64,000 nt of DNA from Arabidopsis thaliana (Eukaryota > Streptophyta > Magnoliopsida > Brassicales > Brassicaceae), in the NCBI RefSeq assembly GCF_000001735.4, contig NC_003074.8, positions 6,510,101 through 6,574,100 of the forward strand. Reading direction: 5' to 3'. Positions 45,986-57,056 of this stretch are shown in pieces. Both the position numbers and the translations under genes were made by a program. The first letter of the stretch is position 1. Each line of letters begins with the position of its first letter. The notes under the pieces are model-generated. The model did no database searches. It was not told the origin of the DNA and saw only the letters and a list, made by a program, of their open reading frames with translations.

Positions 45986-46205
45986 TAGTCAATTCTTTAA
46001 AATGAAGACATTTTATTTGTTTATTCTCTTCTAACGGCCTATATCGACCAGAGGGATGTGCTTAGGACACTAATAATTGGTAGTTTGGTACTCCAATATT
46101 CAAAAGTAATCAAATTTATTCTTTCCGACACAAATTAAGTCCCACACACATTATTTGATTAATATCATAGCTTGGTAAACAAAAAAAAAGCCGATACATA
46201 GTATA

Positions 46206-47762
46206 TTAAGTTTTAACTTTGAAGTCATCGATTTGGATGTTTTCGATTTCCAGTTTTCGAAAATCGCTTCTATTCCTACTGACGTAGAACTTACCCCATT
46301 TATAGCCTTTGTATTTTGGAGGGTTTTCAGGACTCACAAGTTCTTCTAATGGCTTCACTTCCACATCGTGTGAAGGCAACAAGAAGAATGGTATCGAGTA
46401 TCTCTCTCTTGTTGTGTTCACCACCACTCTATGTTCAGCACTCCAATACTTGTCATTCGTCCATATCTACATTATCATATTTATGATATAGTAATACTCA
46501 TTAATTATGAAAGAATCTTTTAATGTTATGTATAACAAAAGAATATGACATAAGTTCAAGGATATTATTACCTCCATACAATTGCCTATATTGATGACAA
46601 GAGCATTAGGGACGGGTCTAATCGGAAACCAAACACCGTCCGATCTACGACTAACTTGTAATCCTCCAACATCATCTTGAGCCAATAGACTAATAACGTC
46701 GGCATCTTTGTGGTGACCAACACCTAAAGCTAGGTCAGGTCTTGGACATGGTGGATAACGATTTATCCTGAAAAAACTCATTTGTTCTTTGAAGTAGTCA
46801 TGAAAACGCTCTTTTGGCAAGCCTAAGCTTAACGAAATCAGTTCCAAGAGCTTGAACGCTAATTTTTCAGCGTGTCTCGCATATACTTCACATGCTTCCC
46901 TAATAATAAATTAGAACCAAAAATAAAATTAGCTAACATAACTGAAAATAAAAATAATTTCACCTACACACATGTGTAACCTATCATATACAGTGGTGGG
47001 TGCAGCGCTGGAAGATAGGATTCACGTGACTCCAGTAGATTTGATCAAACATGTGAATTGATAAAGTTTCTATTTATTGTCTAAATATAGAAAGTATAGA
47101 AAACTAAAGATTAAGAAGGAAAAACATGTTTAAGGTCTTGGTATTGTTTGATTATGAAAAATATACAAGAAATCCCCCCTAATCCAATAATTTCTCAGAT
47201 TTCAGGGTTTTACACAACCCTCAAATCATCTTCTAAAGCAGATCCATTCGTTGTTTGTCATATAAACACAAATGTATATATATCTAATTAAGAGAAAGTA
47301 CCTGAAATCAGAAGGAGATTGAGGCCACTTGTTGTAAACAAGTCTTAAGCCTTCATCTTCAGGATCAGTGGTTGAAGGAATGACCATTGGATCTTTGAAA
47401 TAAATATCAAACACTTCTTTCCAATCTTTAACGTTCTTGGTGTGTTCTCCATCATGATACCCTACAGGATTCACATCGTCTCTCTTCACCTTTATCTTCT
47501 CTTCCATAGGCAAATCGAAAAACATCTTCACAGTCTTCTCCACACGTTGCCTTGCGTCAGAAGGCACACCATGATTAAGCACCTGAAAAAATCCCCATTT
47601 TTCACAAGCATCACCGATCTCTGAGATAACGTTTTGGACATCTTCGGGGTCATCGAGGCGCGAGAGATCAATCACGGGTATTTCTTCTGGTTGGTTAGGG
47701 ATGAAATTCGAATCTGATCTATGCTCTGGTGCTTGGATGTAGGTTGGATCAAGATCCTCCAT
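46206..47762 (-). CDS. 2-oxoglutarate/Fe(II)-dependent dioxygenase, tandem paralogue
   Basis: Three exons (47762-47302, 46899-46572, 46466-46206) give 349 residues. DIOX_N includes IPVIDLSRLDD and CEKWGFFQVLNHG. The catalytic core has GHHKD, SAEHRVVVN and RYSIPFF for iron and 2OG binding. Exon 2 is exactly as long as in the neighbour (328 nt), and the N-terminus shares the unusual -YIQAPEHR- opening (FIQAPEHRP in the other). The substrate is unknown; tandem DOXC genes in Arabidopsis often act in specialised metabolism. TATATAA lies about 105 bp upstream. The intervening 44888-46205 spacer holds only the relic and SINE-like segments listed. Recalled locus AT3G19010. Confidence 0.94.
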
Positions 47763-49073
47763 TGCTTGACGTAAAAAGAGTTTGGAGGAAGAAAAAAAGT
47801 CAATAGAGCTACTTTTATGCTGTGTTTGGACTTTGGATGGATATCTACAACGAAAATGTGCTAATTATATACACCACTACTTTTTTTAAGTAATATATTA
47901 TTAGGATACATAAATCGATTTTGTTTTGTTTTTATATGCATATGTTTTTGTTAATGATATAAGATACTAAAACTACAACGTTTTCTTCGACGACCGCTCA
48001 AAGTACCGAGACTTTTCCTCGTTGAATGATTTTTAAAACGAGTAATAATAATTAAGCCGGTCAGAGGATCTGTCGGGGTCGGGTCATGAAGTAATTAACA
48101 CTCTTATTAAAAAAAAAAACACCTATTGAAAATATAGTAAAATTACAGTCGAAGTTTGTATTAGGAATAAGACCATAGAAACTAAATCAATATTGAAAGT
48201 TGAACTAAATCATCAATATTTGTTTATTAGCTGAACACTATTCTTATTTTAATCTTGAACATAGATGGAGTTTAGCTATTACCTATTACTGTACTTCTAT
48301 TCCAAACTAAGGAATCGTTTTGGATATTAACCTATTTGACCATGATATTAAGTATTAACAAACGATTTGGTTACTTGACCATGATATGAACAAACGATTT
48401 GGTTAACTAGTCGGAAAATATTTTAAGCTTAGGTTAAAGTAGTCCAACATCTAAGTATTGATGTTAGTCTACATAGTAGCATTTTGGTACCTTTTTCAGA
48501 GGATTGTTCCGATCAGCCCATCGGGCAAAGAAAATATCTATTCGAAGATGGTGATTGATGAGTCGAAATATTGAAAGTTGAAAATGTGATAGTTGCCAAT
48601 AAAGACCAGAAATAAAAGTATAGGTTTTTGCTTAAGGAAAACGAAAAATAAATCAACGATCTAAGTCACGTTGACGTTGACCACTAAATAAACTAAAATA
48701 TTTCAATTCTCAATTAAGGATTTTTCTAAGATGTCAAAATAAAGTTGAAAATTTCTGTTGATATTAAAAACAGTGCGAAAATATGAATGGATATTTATAC
48801 TTTGAACATTGAACAATTTTTTTTTTATTTTTGTAAAAGACAATTTTTGAGAGAAGTAGACACAAAGAATGTGATGAATTTACACTATAAAAGTATAAAA
48901 CTTAGAATTACAGATATGTTAATGGTTAATTTTGAAAATATTCACTTCTAAAAATCATCTACTTACAGATTACAAATGGTCAAATTATAAATGTATCTTT
49001 TTTTTTGTTTGTTACAAATTGCGTTAACCGGAAAAATGTTGGACCAAAATGTAAAATATTAAAAATGTATGGT
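47763..49073. other. AT-rich spacer
   Basis: Promoter of the dioxygenase on the left and LRX8 3' UTR on the right. A local direct duplication with ttgaccatgatat and aacaaacgatttggtta occurs at about 48336-48405. Nothing else recognised. Confidence 0.5.
47865..47876 (-). promoter_or_regulatory. TATA box of the AT3G19010-type dioxygenase
   Basis: The minus strand reads GTGTATATAATT about 105 bp upstream of the start codon. Confidence 0.5.
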
Positions 49074-51944
49074 TCAGTAGCCTGGGAACATCGGTGGTGG
49101 TGGCGATGCATATTGGTGTCCAATGTTTGGTGGGAGGATGAAATTATCGCCGTCGTCGTTGTCTTCCGATGGTGGTGCAGTTACATCTGGTGATGGATTT
49201 GAAGATGGCGGTGATGACGAAGGGGTGGCTTCTGATTGTTTTGGTGCTTCAACTTCTGGTTCGCTTGATGGTACTGGTGCTTCAACTTCTGGCTCGGAAT
49301 CTGGTGATGGAGCTGGACTTGATTTGAACACTGGTGAATGATTTGAATCTGATGGTGCTTCGATGTCCTCAGAGTCTGGGGTCGGAGCTTGAACCGGTGT
49401 TGAGATTTCTCCTGATTCTGATGATGAAGGTGTTGGAGCGTTTGCCATTGGCGATGTTGCTGGTGGTAGAGGCGTTACAGGTTTCGGTGGCGGTGAGAAA
49501 ACTGGAGGAGGAGGAGAGTAGATAGGTGACGGAGGTGGTGGAGAGTGGACTGGTGGTGGTGGAGAATGGACTGGAGGCGGCGGGGAGTGAACTGGAGGAG
49601 GCGGTGAGTGAACAGGAGGAGGTGGTGAGTGGACTGGTGGCGGTGGTGGAGAGTGGACCGGTGGAGGCGGGGAGTGGACTGGTGGAGGAGGAGGTGAGTA
49701 GATTGGTGCAGGCGGTGGTGGAGAGAAAACTGGTGGTGGTGGAGGTGACTGGACCGGTGGAGGAGGAGAGTGGACTGGTGGAGGAGGAGAGTGGACTGGT
49801 GGTGGTGGTGAATGGACCGGTGGAGGAGGAGAATGGACTGGTGGTGGTGGTGAATGTACTGGTGGTGGAGGAGAGTGGACTGGTGGTGGTGGAGGAGAGT
49901 GTACTGGAGGTGGTGGTGAGTAAACCGGTGGTGGAGGAGAATGCATCGGAGGAGGAGGTGAAAATACAGGCGGCGGTGGGGAATGAACCGGTGGTGGTGG
50001 TGGTGGAGAGTGTACTGGAGGAGATTGTGGCGACGTTGTCTTTGTCTCTTCTGTCGAGGGTGATGGTGGTTGAGGACGACGTTTTTTAATCGGAGATGCA
50101 TCGTAAGGATCATTTGGTACCGGTGATTCCAATGGAGGCGACCCCATTTTTGGTGCCTCTGTCTTTGGTGGTTGTTCTTGCTTTGGTGGTTGAGGCTTAG
50201 GTGACTCCTCTGGTTTTGGGGTCTCTTGCTTTGGTGGTTGAGGCTTAGGTGACTCCTCTGGTTTTGGTGTCTCTTGCTTTGGTGGTTGAGGCTTAGGTGA
50301 CTCCTCTGGTTTTGGTGTCTCTTGCTTTGGTGGTTGAGGCTTAGGTGACTCCTCTGGTTTTGGAGGTTCCGGTTTAGGAGATTCTTCTGGTTTTGGTGGC
50401 TCTTGCTTAGACGACTCTTGTTTTGGTGACTCAGGCTTAGGTTTTGGCTGTTCTGGTTTTGGTGCCTCTTGCTTAGGCGACTCTTGTTTTGGTGACTCAG
50501 GCTTAGGTTTTGGCTGTTCCGTTTTTGGAGATTCCTGTTTTGGTGACTCTGGCTTAGGTTCCTTTGGGTTAGAAGGCTCATGTGATGGTGTCTCAGGCTT
50601 TGGACTAGGCTGTTGTGGTTTGGGAGATTCTTCTGGTTTTGGCTTAGATGGCTCTTCTAAGTTTGGTGGGTTTATTTCTTTCTTAGGCTCCGGTGCCTTT
50701 GGTGTTGGTGTTGGTTTTGGTGATGGGTTTGAACCACCGCCACCTCCACCGGCACACTTGTCTTTACTGCAATCCACAGGACGGCTAACCACCGGCAAAC
50801 ATTCTTTAGCCGACTTCTGGTTTGGTCTGTTCTGTAAGCAATTGCTCGTGTCATCAAACTGTTTCTCTTGGCTCGATCCAGGCACACAACTTTGAGCTTC
50901 TCCATTGAAGAAATTGTAAGAAAATGTGAAGTTTGACAATTTGGGCAACTTGCAGATATTGTCTGTGACAAATCCGGTGAACTTATTGTACGAGAAATCC
51001 ATTTGTTCCACGTTGGCTAAGCCCGACAAGGTCGATGGCAAACTTCCGACGAACCCATTGCTGCTAGCATCAAACACAGTCACATTGTTCAACGAACCGA
51101 TTTCGTTCGGTAAGCAACCACTTAGGTTGTTCCCAATAAACACAATCTCGTTGAGGTTCTTCATCTGGCCAATGGTTTTTGGGATGCAACCGCTAAATTT
51201 ATTGTGTGCGAAGGTTACAACGGAAGCTGTTGATTTACCAATTGTCTCGGGGATGGTCGACTCAAATCTATTGTTGTTCAAGAAGATGGCGTCGAGATCT
51301 TTATCAAAGATCTCTGGTGGTAGTTTCCCTTCAAAATCATTGTATCTTATGTCAAGGAATTTCAAAGACGGCCAAGAAAGAGCAACTGTCGGAAACGGAC
51401 CAACGAAACGGTTATTGCTGACGTCGAATTCATACATTAACGTTAGCTTCGAAAGACTTTTCGGAATAACTCCGCAAAACCTGTTGGAATTAACGTGAAA
51501 CAAGGCGACATCGGTCAATAAACCTAGCTCAGGCGGCAAGTATCCGGCTATATCCGCATGGTTAAGGTCAATCCCCGCCACAACCAATACGCTTGGGTCG
51601 TCAAGTGCTGGTGCACAGAAAACTCCTTTGTAAGAACACACGTCTGGACCAACCCAATTAGCCGCAGTGTTGAACGGATCAGAGTAGAATGCCTTTTTCC
51701 AAGCTTGAAGGGCAATGTAAGCCCTTTTAAGTCTGTTATTAGCAAATTTGAGGTCTAAATCGACTTCGTACTCGATGTCGTCGGGAAGATCTCCGTTTTC
51801 TGATAATGCCAAAAGTTGGCGTCTTGTAAGAAAAGAAGCTTCCTCATCGGTGAGAGCCGCTGCGGAATAGAAAAAAATGGAGATGGTGAAACAAAAGAGG
51901 AGAAGGAAGCAGCCAAAAGGCTTCTCCATTGTTCTTCGGGTCAT
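49074..51944 (-). CDS. LRX8: LRX8/PEX1, pollen leucine-rich repeat extensin
   Basis: A single exon of 956 residues. A signal peptide (FGCFLLLFCFTISIFFYSAAA, about residues 10-30) leads into an LRX N-terminal domain and about ten LRRs (residues 110-360, e.g. LPPELGLLTDVALFHVNSNRF, IPKTIGQMKNLNEIVF). A Cys-rich hinge (about 370-398, ECLPVVSRPVDCSKDKC) ends the ordered half. Next is a Pro/Lys/Glu-rich spacer (about 405-620) with four near-identical 16-residue units. An extensin domain with more than twenty SPPPP blocks and YSPPPP/HSPPPP motifs (about 640-820) and an acidic Ser/Pro tail complete it. LRX8-11 are known pollen-tube cell-wall proteins whose LRR part binds RALF peptides and links wall to growth control. 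A second ATG six codons in is also possible. The repeat region is prone to length variation. Confidence 0.95.
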   Translation of the reverse strand: MTRRTMEKPFGCFLLLFCFTISIFFYSAAALTDEEASFLTRRQLLALSENGDLPDDIEYEVDLDLKFANNRLKRAYIALQAWKKAFYSDPFNTAANWVGPDVCSYKGVFCAPALDDPSVLVVAGIDLNHADIAGYLPPELGLLTDVALFHVNSNRFCGVIPKSLSKLTLMYEFDVSNNRFVGPFPTVALSWPSLKFLDIRYNDFEGKLPPEIFDKDLDAIFLNNNRFESTIPETIGKSTASVVTFAHNKFSGCIPKTIGQMKNLNEIVFIGNNLSGCLPNEIGSLNNVTVFDASSNGFVGSLPSTLSGLANVEQMDFSYNKFTGFVTDNICKLPKLSNFTFSYNFFNGEAQSCVPGSSQEKQFDDTSNCLQNRPNQKSAKECLPVVSRPVDCSKDKCAGGGGGGSNPSPKPTPTPKAPEPKKEINPPNLEEPSKPKPEESPKPQQPSPKPETPSHEPSNPKEPKPESPKQESPKTEQPKPKPESPKQESPKQEAPKPEQPKPKPESPKQESSKQEPPKPEESPKPEPPKPEESPKPQPPKQETPKPEESPKPQPPKQETPKPEESPKPQPPKQETPKPEESPKPQPPKQEQPPKTEAPKMGSPPLESPVPNDPYDASPIKKRRPQPPSPSTEETKTTSPQSPPVHSPPPPPPVHSPPPPVFSPPPPMHSPPPPVYSPPPPVHSPPPPPVHSPPPPVHSPPPPVHSPPPPVHSPPPPVHSPPPPVHSPPPPVQSPPPPPVFSPPPPAPIYSPPPPPVHSPPPPVHSPPPPPVHSPPPPVHSPPPPVHSPPPPVHSPPPPVHSPPPPSPIYSPPPPVFSPPPKPVTPLPPATSPMANAPTPSSSESGEISTPVQAPTPDSEDIEAPSDSNHSPVFKSSPAPSPDSEPEVEAPVPSSEPEVEAPKQSEATPSSSPPSSNPSPDVTAPPSEDNDDGDNFILPPNIGHQYASPPPPMFPGY
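49490..50020. repeat. Extensin SPPPP repeat block of LRX8
   Basis: A long purine-rich (plus strand) array of gga/ggt/gtg-type triplets encodes Ser-(Pro)4-5 blocks separated by VHS, VFS, IYS or VYS. Period varies between 7 and 9 codons. The composition bias opens long meaningless frames on both strands. Confidence 0.9.
50181..50372. repeat. 48-bp coding minisatellite in LRX8, four copies
   Basis: Units start at 50181, 50229, 50277 and 50325 (ctttggtggttgaggcttag...). They are almost identical at DNA level and encode the 16-residue PKPEESPKPQPPKQET unit. Near-identity of DNA, not only protein, shows recent expansion or gene-conversion-like homogenisation. Confidence 0.9.
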
Positions 51945-52626
51945 GGTGATGAAAAAACTTGGAAATGGCTCTATGGCTTGCTTAATAGATGAATGTTGTG
52001 GAGAGGAAGCCTATAATGAAACGAAGGCAAACAGAAACCATTGGATTGTTTTGCTATTTTTGGTATAACAAAATTTATATAGACTAACGTTTAAAGGGTA
52101 CGAAAATAGCAAACTATTGTAGCTAATTTAGAATTAGAGGTCGTTGACAACGTCTTTACAAGTTTAGTTTAGTTTTACCATTGTTGAAATTTGGACGACC
52201 AATATTTTTTACAGTCTGGAAAAAAAAAGTAAAAACTCTTTTGCTTAGTGTTGTGATTTGTGAATATTTCAAATTTTATTTGACGTTTGCGTTTTGAACT
52301 CTTTGGGAAAACAGTGAAACAAATTAAAACGTTTTCTTGTAAAATTGCTGATACTGTAGGCTATATTTATTGTTGAAAATTTTAATTTTTGTTAAGAAAA
52401 AAGACTTTCTTAGTAGTATAGTATTTGAAGAAAATTTTCAAAGGATTAAATTAAGAAAATGATTCCAACTAGTATATCTGTTTTTATAATCACTTTTAAG
52501 AATGATCAAATAATGTTTTTGTGATATTAACTGTTCAATATGTCAACACCTCGTTATTTAGTTTCTACTATATAATTGTTTTGAACATTCGTTCATCACA
52601 AGCTCGCAATAAAGTGAAAAGAAAAA
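51945..52626. other. LRX8 promoter and spacer
   Basis: The minus strand shows TATATAAAT at about 52073-52081, about 130 bp upstream of the LRX8 start, a likely TATA box. Further right it is AT-rich with no feature seen. Confidence 0.5.
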
Positions 52627-53166
52627 ATGGTGAGCAAAACAAATAGTTACTTAACCTCAATTCTTGTTATATTGATCAGCCGATACTACCGTCCTATCTC
52701 CGCCACGCCACAACCCGCAACATGGCCGGGCCCATTTTGTGATGGTTCATGGAGCTTGGTTTTTGGTATAAACTATACCATTCTTGAAATCTCAAGGCCA
52801 TAACGTAACTGCGGTCAACTTAGCGGCATCCAGAATCGATCAATAACGGCCTGAGACTCTACGGTTGGTTGCGGAGTCTATTGGGCCCTTGATGGGCCTA
52901 ATGGAGAGTCTAGGTGAGGATGAGAAGGTGATTCTTCTGGCACATAGTTTGAGTGGGGCTTGCTATTCCTAAGGCCATGGAGTTGTTCTACAAAAAGGTT
53001 CATATGGCTATTTTCGTTATTGGTGAAAGAGTTTCAGCACTGGATGATCAAGAACAACCCTCCTAACCACGTGGAGCATATCCAGAATTCTGATCATATG
53101 GTCACGATTTCAAGGCCGTTAGATCTTGGTGCCTGTATTTTTTCTTTGGCTAAGAAGTTTGCTTGA
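52627..53166 (+). pseudogene. Methylesterase (MES, alpha/beta hydrolase) pseudogene
   Basis: Fragments in several frames match the MES family: HFVMVHGAWFWY (oxyanion-hole HG region), TAVNLAAS, ESLGEDEKVILLAHSLSG (nucleophile elbow G/A-H-S-x-x-G), AIPKAMELFYKKVHMAIFV, and a C-terminal NSDHMVTIS (catalytic His) followed by SLAKKFA and a stop at 53166. The middle of the gene, roughly the lid domain, is missing, and several frame changes and stops separate the pieces. Intact family members are about 260 residues and hydrolyse methyl esters of salicylate, jasmonate or auxin. This copy cannot make an active enzyme. Confidence 0.8.
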
Positions 53167-54016
53167 AAAATATTGATTTTCAACATTTTGTTAGTGACAC
53201 AATAAAAAAGTCAACATTTTGTTATATAAGAATGTACGAAAGAAAACATGGTTTGTAAGGCCTAAGCTGTTTTCCAAGTTTTTTTTTATATGGTTGATCA
53301 TTGATCAATTCCATTCATATGTTTCACGAGCCACACTTTTTATACGTCTATTACTTTGCCATATGTTTGACTTTTCAACTTCAGCTAATCCTAGTAGATT
53401 GTTTCACAAAACTAATCAAACTACAAAACTTAGTTGACCACTTTAATTAGCATGAGGTTATGGACCCTGAGAAGATTTAAATGAAAGCGATTCCAGTTTA
53501 GATTCGATGATTTTTTTGTTTTTTTTTCATCTGAGACCTGAATTCGTTTCAAGAACATCAAATCCAGTTCTAAGAGTTTAACACATATATATATATTTTT
53601 TTAAGAAACCAATTAACTTACTTCACACCTCATGACCTCAAGATGATTTATGAGTATAATTGTTTCTCCATAAAAAGTGCTTATTTCTTTTCGTCTATAA
53701 CTTTTTTGCTAAAATCGTCTATAACTTTGATTATGTTTTCCAATCTTACGTACCTTGCAAAGAATGGACATGTTTTGAAGTTGCAAACCGTTCAAATCTG
53801 TGATTAATTTGTTCAATAGATCTTAAAGAAAATTAAAAGCAGTTAATACACAAGAATTATATAAACGTCCACGGTTTTGATTCATCTGTAAACTCTTCAT
53901 TATGTTTTGGTTATACTTTATACACAAATAAACAATATCCAAAACGCCACAAGGCACGGGAACTACTAACTTTAATGAGGCCAAAACCAAAAAAAAATAA
54001 AAAACTAAGAAGCTCA
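53167..54016. other. AT-rich spacer
   Basis: The right part is probably the 3' UTR of the small gene at 54017. Nothing else recognised. Confidence 0.45.
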
Positions 54017-54199
54017 TCACATGAATCCAACAAGAGGAATGGGAACGGCGGCGTAATTATTCCGGCGACCACCGTGAACTGCTGGAAGAGACGGTGGAGG
54101 CTTACGGAAAGCTTCTTCTACTGATTCAGCCACGGTGGTGACGAAAACAACAGCAATTTTCACCAATTCGATGCAAATCTCTAGCTTTTGAGACACCAT
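54017..54199 (-). CDS. Small unknown plant protein, 60 residues
   Basis: One exon, MVSQKLEICIELVKIAVVFVTTVAESVEEAF followed by a Pro/Gly/Arg-rich tail ending AVPIPLVGFM. Residues 5-30 could form an amphipathic or membrane-inserted helix. The reading is supported by a good upstream layout: a CT-rich leader and TATAAATA about 155 bp before the ATG. The composition also looks like a real coding region, higher in GC than its surroundings. I recall a gene of unknown function at this locus (AT3G19030). No function is assigned. Confidence 0.72.
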   Translation of the reverse strand: MVSQKLEICIELVKIAVVFVTTVAESVEEAFRKPPPSLPAVHGGRRNNYAAVPIPLVGFM

Positions 54200-57056
54200 G
54201 TTGTTTGTGCTTAATTCGTAGGAAGAGAAATGTTTTTCTTTTCTTCTTGTTTCGTGTTTTGCGCTTTTTAGGTTTTTTTCTTTCTATGTTTTCCGCGTCT
54301 AGAGAACTCTTGTCTTTGTGAGTCGTCTTACTTGCAAAAGCCAGAGTTATATATTTATACAGACAATCATCAATCAGTGTTCACTTTTTTTTTTTTTTAT
54401 GATTGGATTATTATAATTTAATAATTGGTTGGTTGATATGCCATGTGGCATTTCACTCGCTACCAATTTTTTCTGGGAAGATGCTTCGTTGTTGTCCTTT
54501 GGTTTATACAAAGAGCTAGCCAATATTATTTGGGGGCATTTCTTTACATACATGTGTAAAAAATGTTCGCCTAACGTCGCATGTAGGTGCATGCGTGTAT
54601 ATATATGTATGTATGTATAAGTTTGTTTGTTGTATATATGTACTTTATCGTAGATCCGAGCATGCAAAGTAAGGTTTTACGTACGATTAAATAGAATAAC
54701 AAATATTTAAATTGGATAAAAAAGTGAAAATATTTAAGTAAAACCAGGATGTATATAGCTAAATTGATAGTCTAATATAACGATCGTAACTTTTCAAGAT
54801 CTTTTCCTAGAAAATCTTTTTTTTCTTTCTGGAGTCTAGAAATGATTTATTATTTCAATCTACGAATCATATATAAAGAGATATTGTAAGGTATTCAAGT
54901 CTATAATCCACGTGGAAACGTTTGTTAATTATGATATAAATACGTTTTAGTTAGGAAATGATATCTCTATCATTTACACGGTTTGGTTGAATCAAATGGA
55001 TGAGGATGAAAAATTTGGACCAATAGGACACGAAGACAATAGGACCATTTGATGTTGTTTTGATTGAATATTTAATGAATACTTTTTGATCAACTTGCGG
55101 GATCTTATACTTGTTAATTTCCTATGTTCCCCTTTGCAGTGTAACGCTGACTAAGACCTTCATTAGTATATACATACATATACATCAAATGATGTAAGTT
55201 GATACTTTATAATGAGGAATCAAATGATTCACAATATTTAAAATCAAAAAGTGTTGATCATAAAGTGCATGAGATAATGATTATTAATTAGTTTTATTCT
55301 CGAATGATTGGTAGTTGTTTATTACATAAAGTCGAATCTAGATGTCACTATATTTTTCGATATTTGCAAATATGGCTAATTGCTGAAACAATGTGATCTT
55401 CCTAATGAAATCATACTGATTACTGACCCCAAATGAAGAAAACTATCACAAAGTCTAAAACCATTTAAACGATTAATTTCACTCTAATTCGATTTCTTTT
55501 ATGAATTTAGCTAGAATAACTCTAAAATATAAACTCAAAACAATGAACAAAATAGGTGACCCTAAAAAAAACTTGGGGGTTTTAAACTAAAATTTCCAAG
55601 ATAGGGGTGAATATCTAATTCTTCTTAATTCGTGGGATTGGAATGAAAATCAGTAGAGTGATAGATGTGACGTAGCACCAAACGGTCCAAACCCAAAAAA
55701 ATTTGCATAATTAAGAAATTAAGTAGTGCATATTGTTGCGACTTGCAAGTAGCATCTCAACCATTCTTTCTTTAACTTTATTAAGCTTTAAGGCTTAGCT
55801 TAATTAAACAAAACACCAAAATTAGCTAACCATATGTTCTAAGAGCCCATGGAAATTATGCCACGTGTCTTCGTCGGAGTTGTTGAAGTCCCTCCTACTT
55901 TCATCCTTTTTAAGATCAAAGTTTATGTGTTTTGTCTAGTGGTATATTTTTAAAATTTTAGTACAAAATACAAAATTTTAAAAGTAACCAATAGATAAGA
56001 CACAGAATCTCATTACGAGATTCTAACATCTTCATGGCTTTATCAAAAACATGGTTGGCCGAGTGTAACAATATTCACTTTGTTCTAGAGTTACCATAAA
56101 ACAGATTAATAAAACTTGGTGATTGTTTTATCGAATTTGAATTTAGAATAATTTCCATCGCCATAAAGTAATTAAAATCCTTCCATGTTATGTAATAGTG
56201 AAATACACGCACAAGCGAAGCAAAATTAATCTTCCCTAACAATGTTTGTTTAGCAACTTGGATAGGAGATAGATTATGCGGAATGCGTGTTATTTGCATG
56301 TATATATCATTGAATCCGATTTCATATAATCATATTCCAAAAAAAGAAAGAAAAAACCTCTAAAGTCTAATAATAGTGTATATAAAATAAAGATTACGGA
56401 AACGTAAGCAAATCTTATGATGCATGGCGACCTTTAAAGACCACATCTTCCTTTTTGATTTTTCTATTCTTGATCAGTCTTATCCACTTATTCCTCTAAT
56501 TTATTTTATATAAAACAAACTTGTTATAAAAAGAGCACGTAAAAAATGAATTTAAACTAATGATGACTAGAAATTAAAAACTGATGACGATCATAAGTAT
56601 GCTTTACCTTTTGGTATGTTCCGATCCACTTCAAACTAATTTGACTATATATCTATACTATAGGTGTACAAGTGTGTATATACAATAAGTTTCAAATGCA
56701 AACATGCAATTGAAAAACATTAAGACGTATAATTCCATCATTACATAAATAATTACGGTATAATATGAAAATAAGAAGTTAAGTTTTATGTAACGAAAAT
56801 CCAGGATCCAGGCAACTCTTGCAAATTTGTTTCAAAGACTTTGCAATTTTGTAAATGTTCATCTTGATCAGATAAACCAGAATATTAATCATATGCATAA
56901 AGCTCCTAAGTATTTCGGTAATTTTACATTTGTAATGCAATTATAGAAAAAAATTATTTCATCAAAAACTAATTTCGATATTCTCGTTTGCAAAGTGCGT
57001 AAATTTCTTCCATTAACAGAAATCATTAGGAGCTACGCTAACCCCATTTTAGCACT
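54200..57056. other. AT-rich spacer
   Basis: The left ~200 bp are leader and promoter of the small gene; the right end is HAF2 3' UTR. Between them I see AT-rich sequence with a CACGTG motif at about 55862 and no coding region, RNA gene or transposon that I can support. Confidence 0.45.
54348..54362 (-). promoter_or_regulatory. TATA box of the 60-residue protein gene
   Basis: The minus strand reads TGTATAAATATATAAC about 155 bp before the start codon, consistent with a core promoter and a long leader. Confidence 0.55.

Noticed and set aside
49526-50089. Plus-strand Val/Glu/Gly-rich frame of 187 codons opposite LRX8
   Set aside because: It is the antisense of the extensin repeats, with no domain and no independent promoter.
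49475-50581. Long open frame on the minus strand overlapping LRX8 in another frame (368 codons, His/Gln/Leu-rich)
   Set aside because: It is a shadow of the low-complexity Pro repeats; the composition is an artefact of CCN/CAN-rich codons read out of frame.
50926-51498. 190-codon plus-strand frame opposite the LRX8 LRRs
   Set aside because: Antisense shadow of regularly spaced LRR codons; no recognisable protein.
56075-56299. 74-codon minus-strand frame upstream of the small protein gene
   Set aside because: Isolated in AT-rich DNA with no recognisable motif or promoter.
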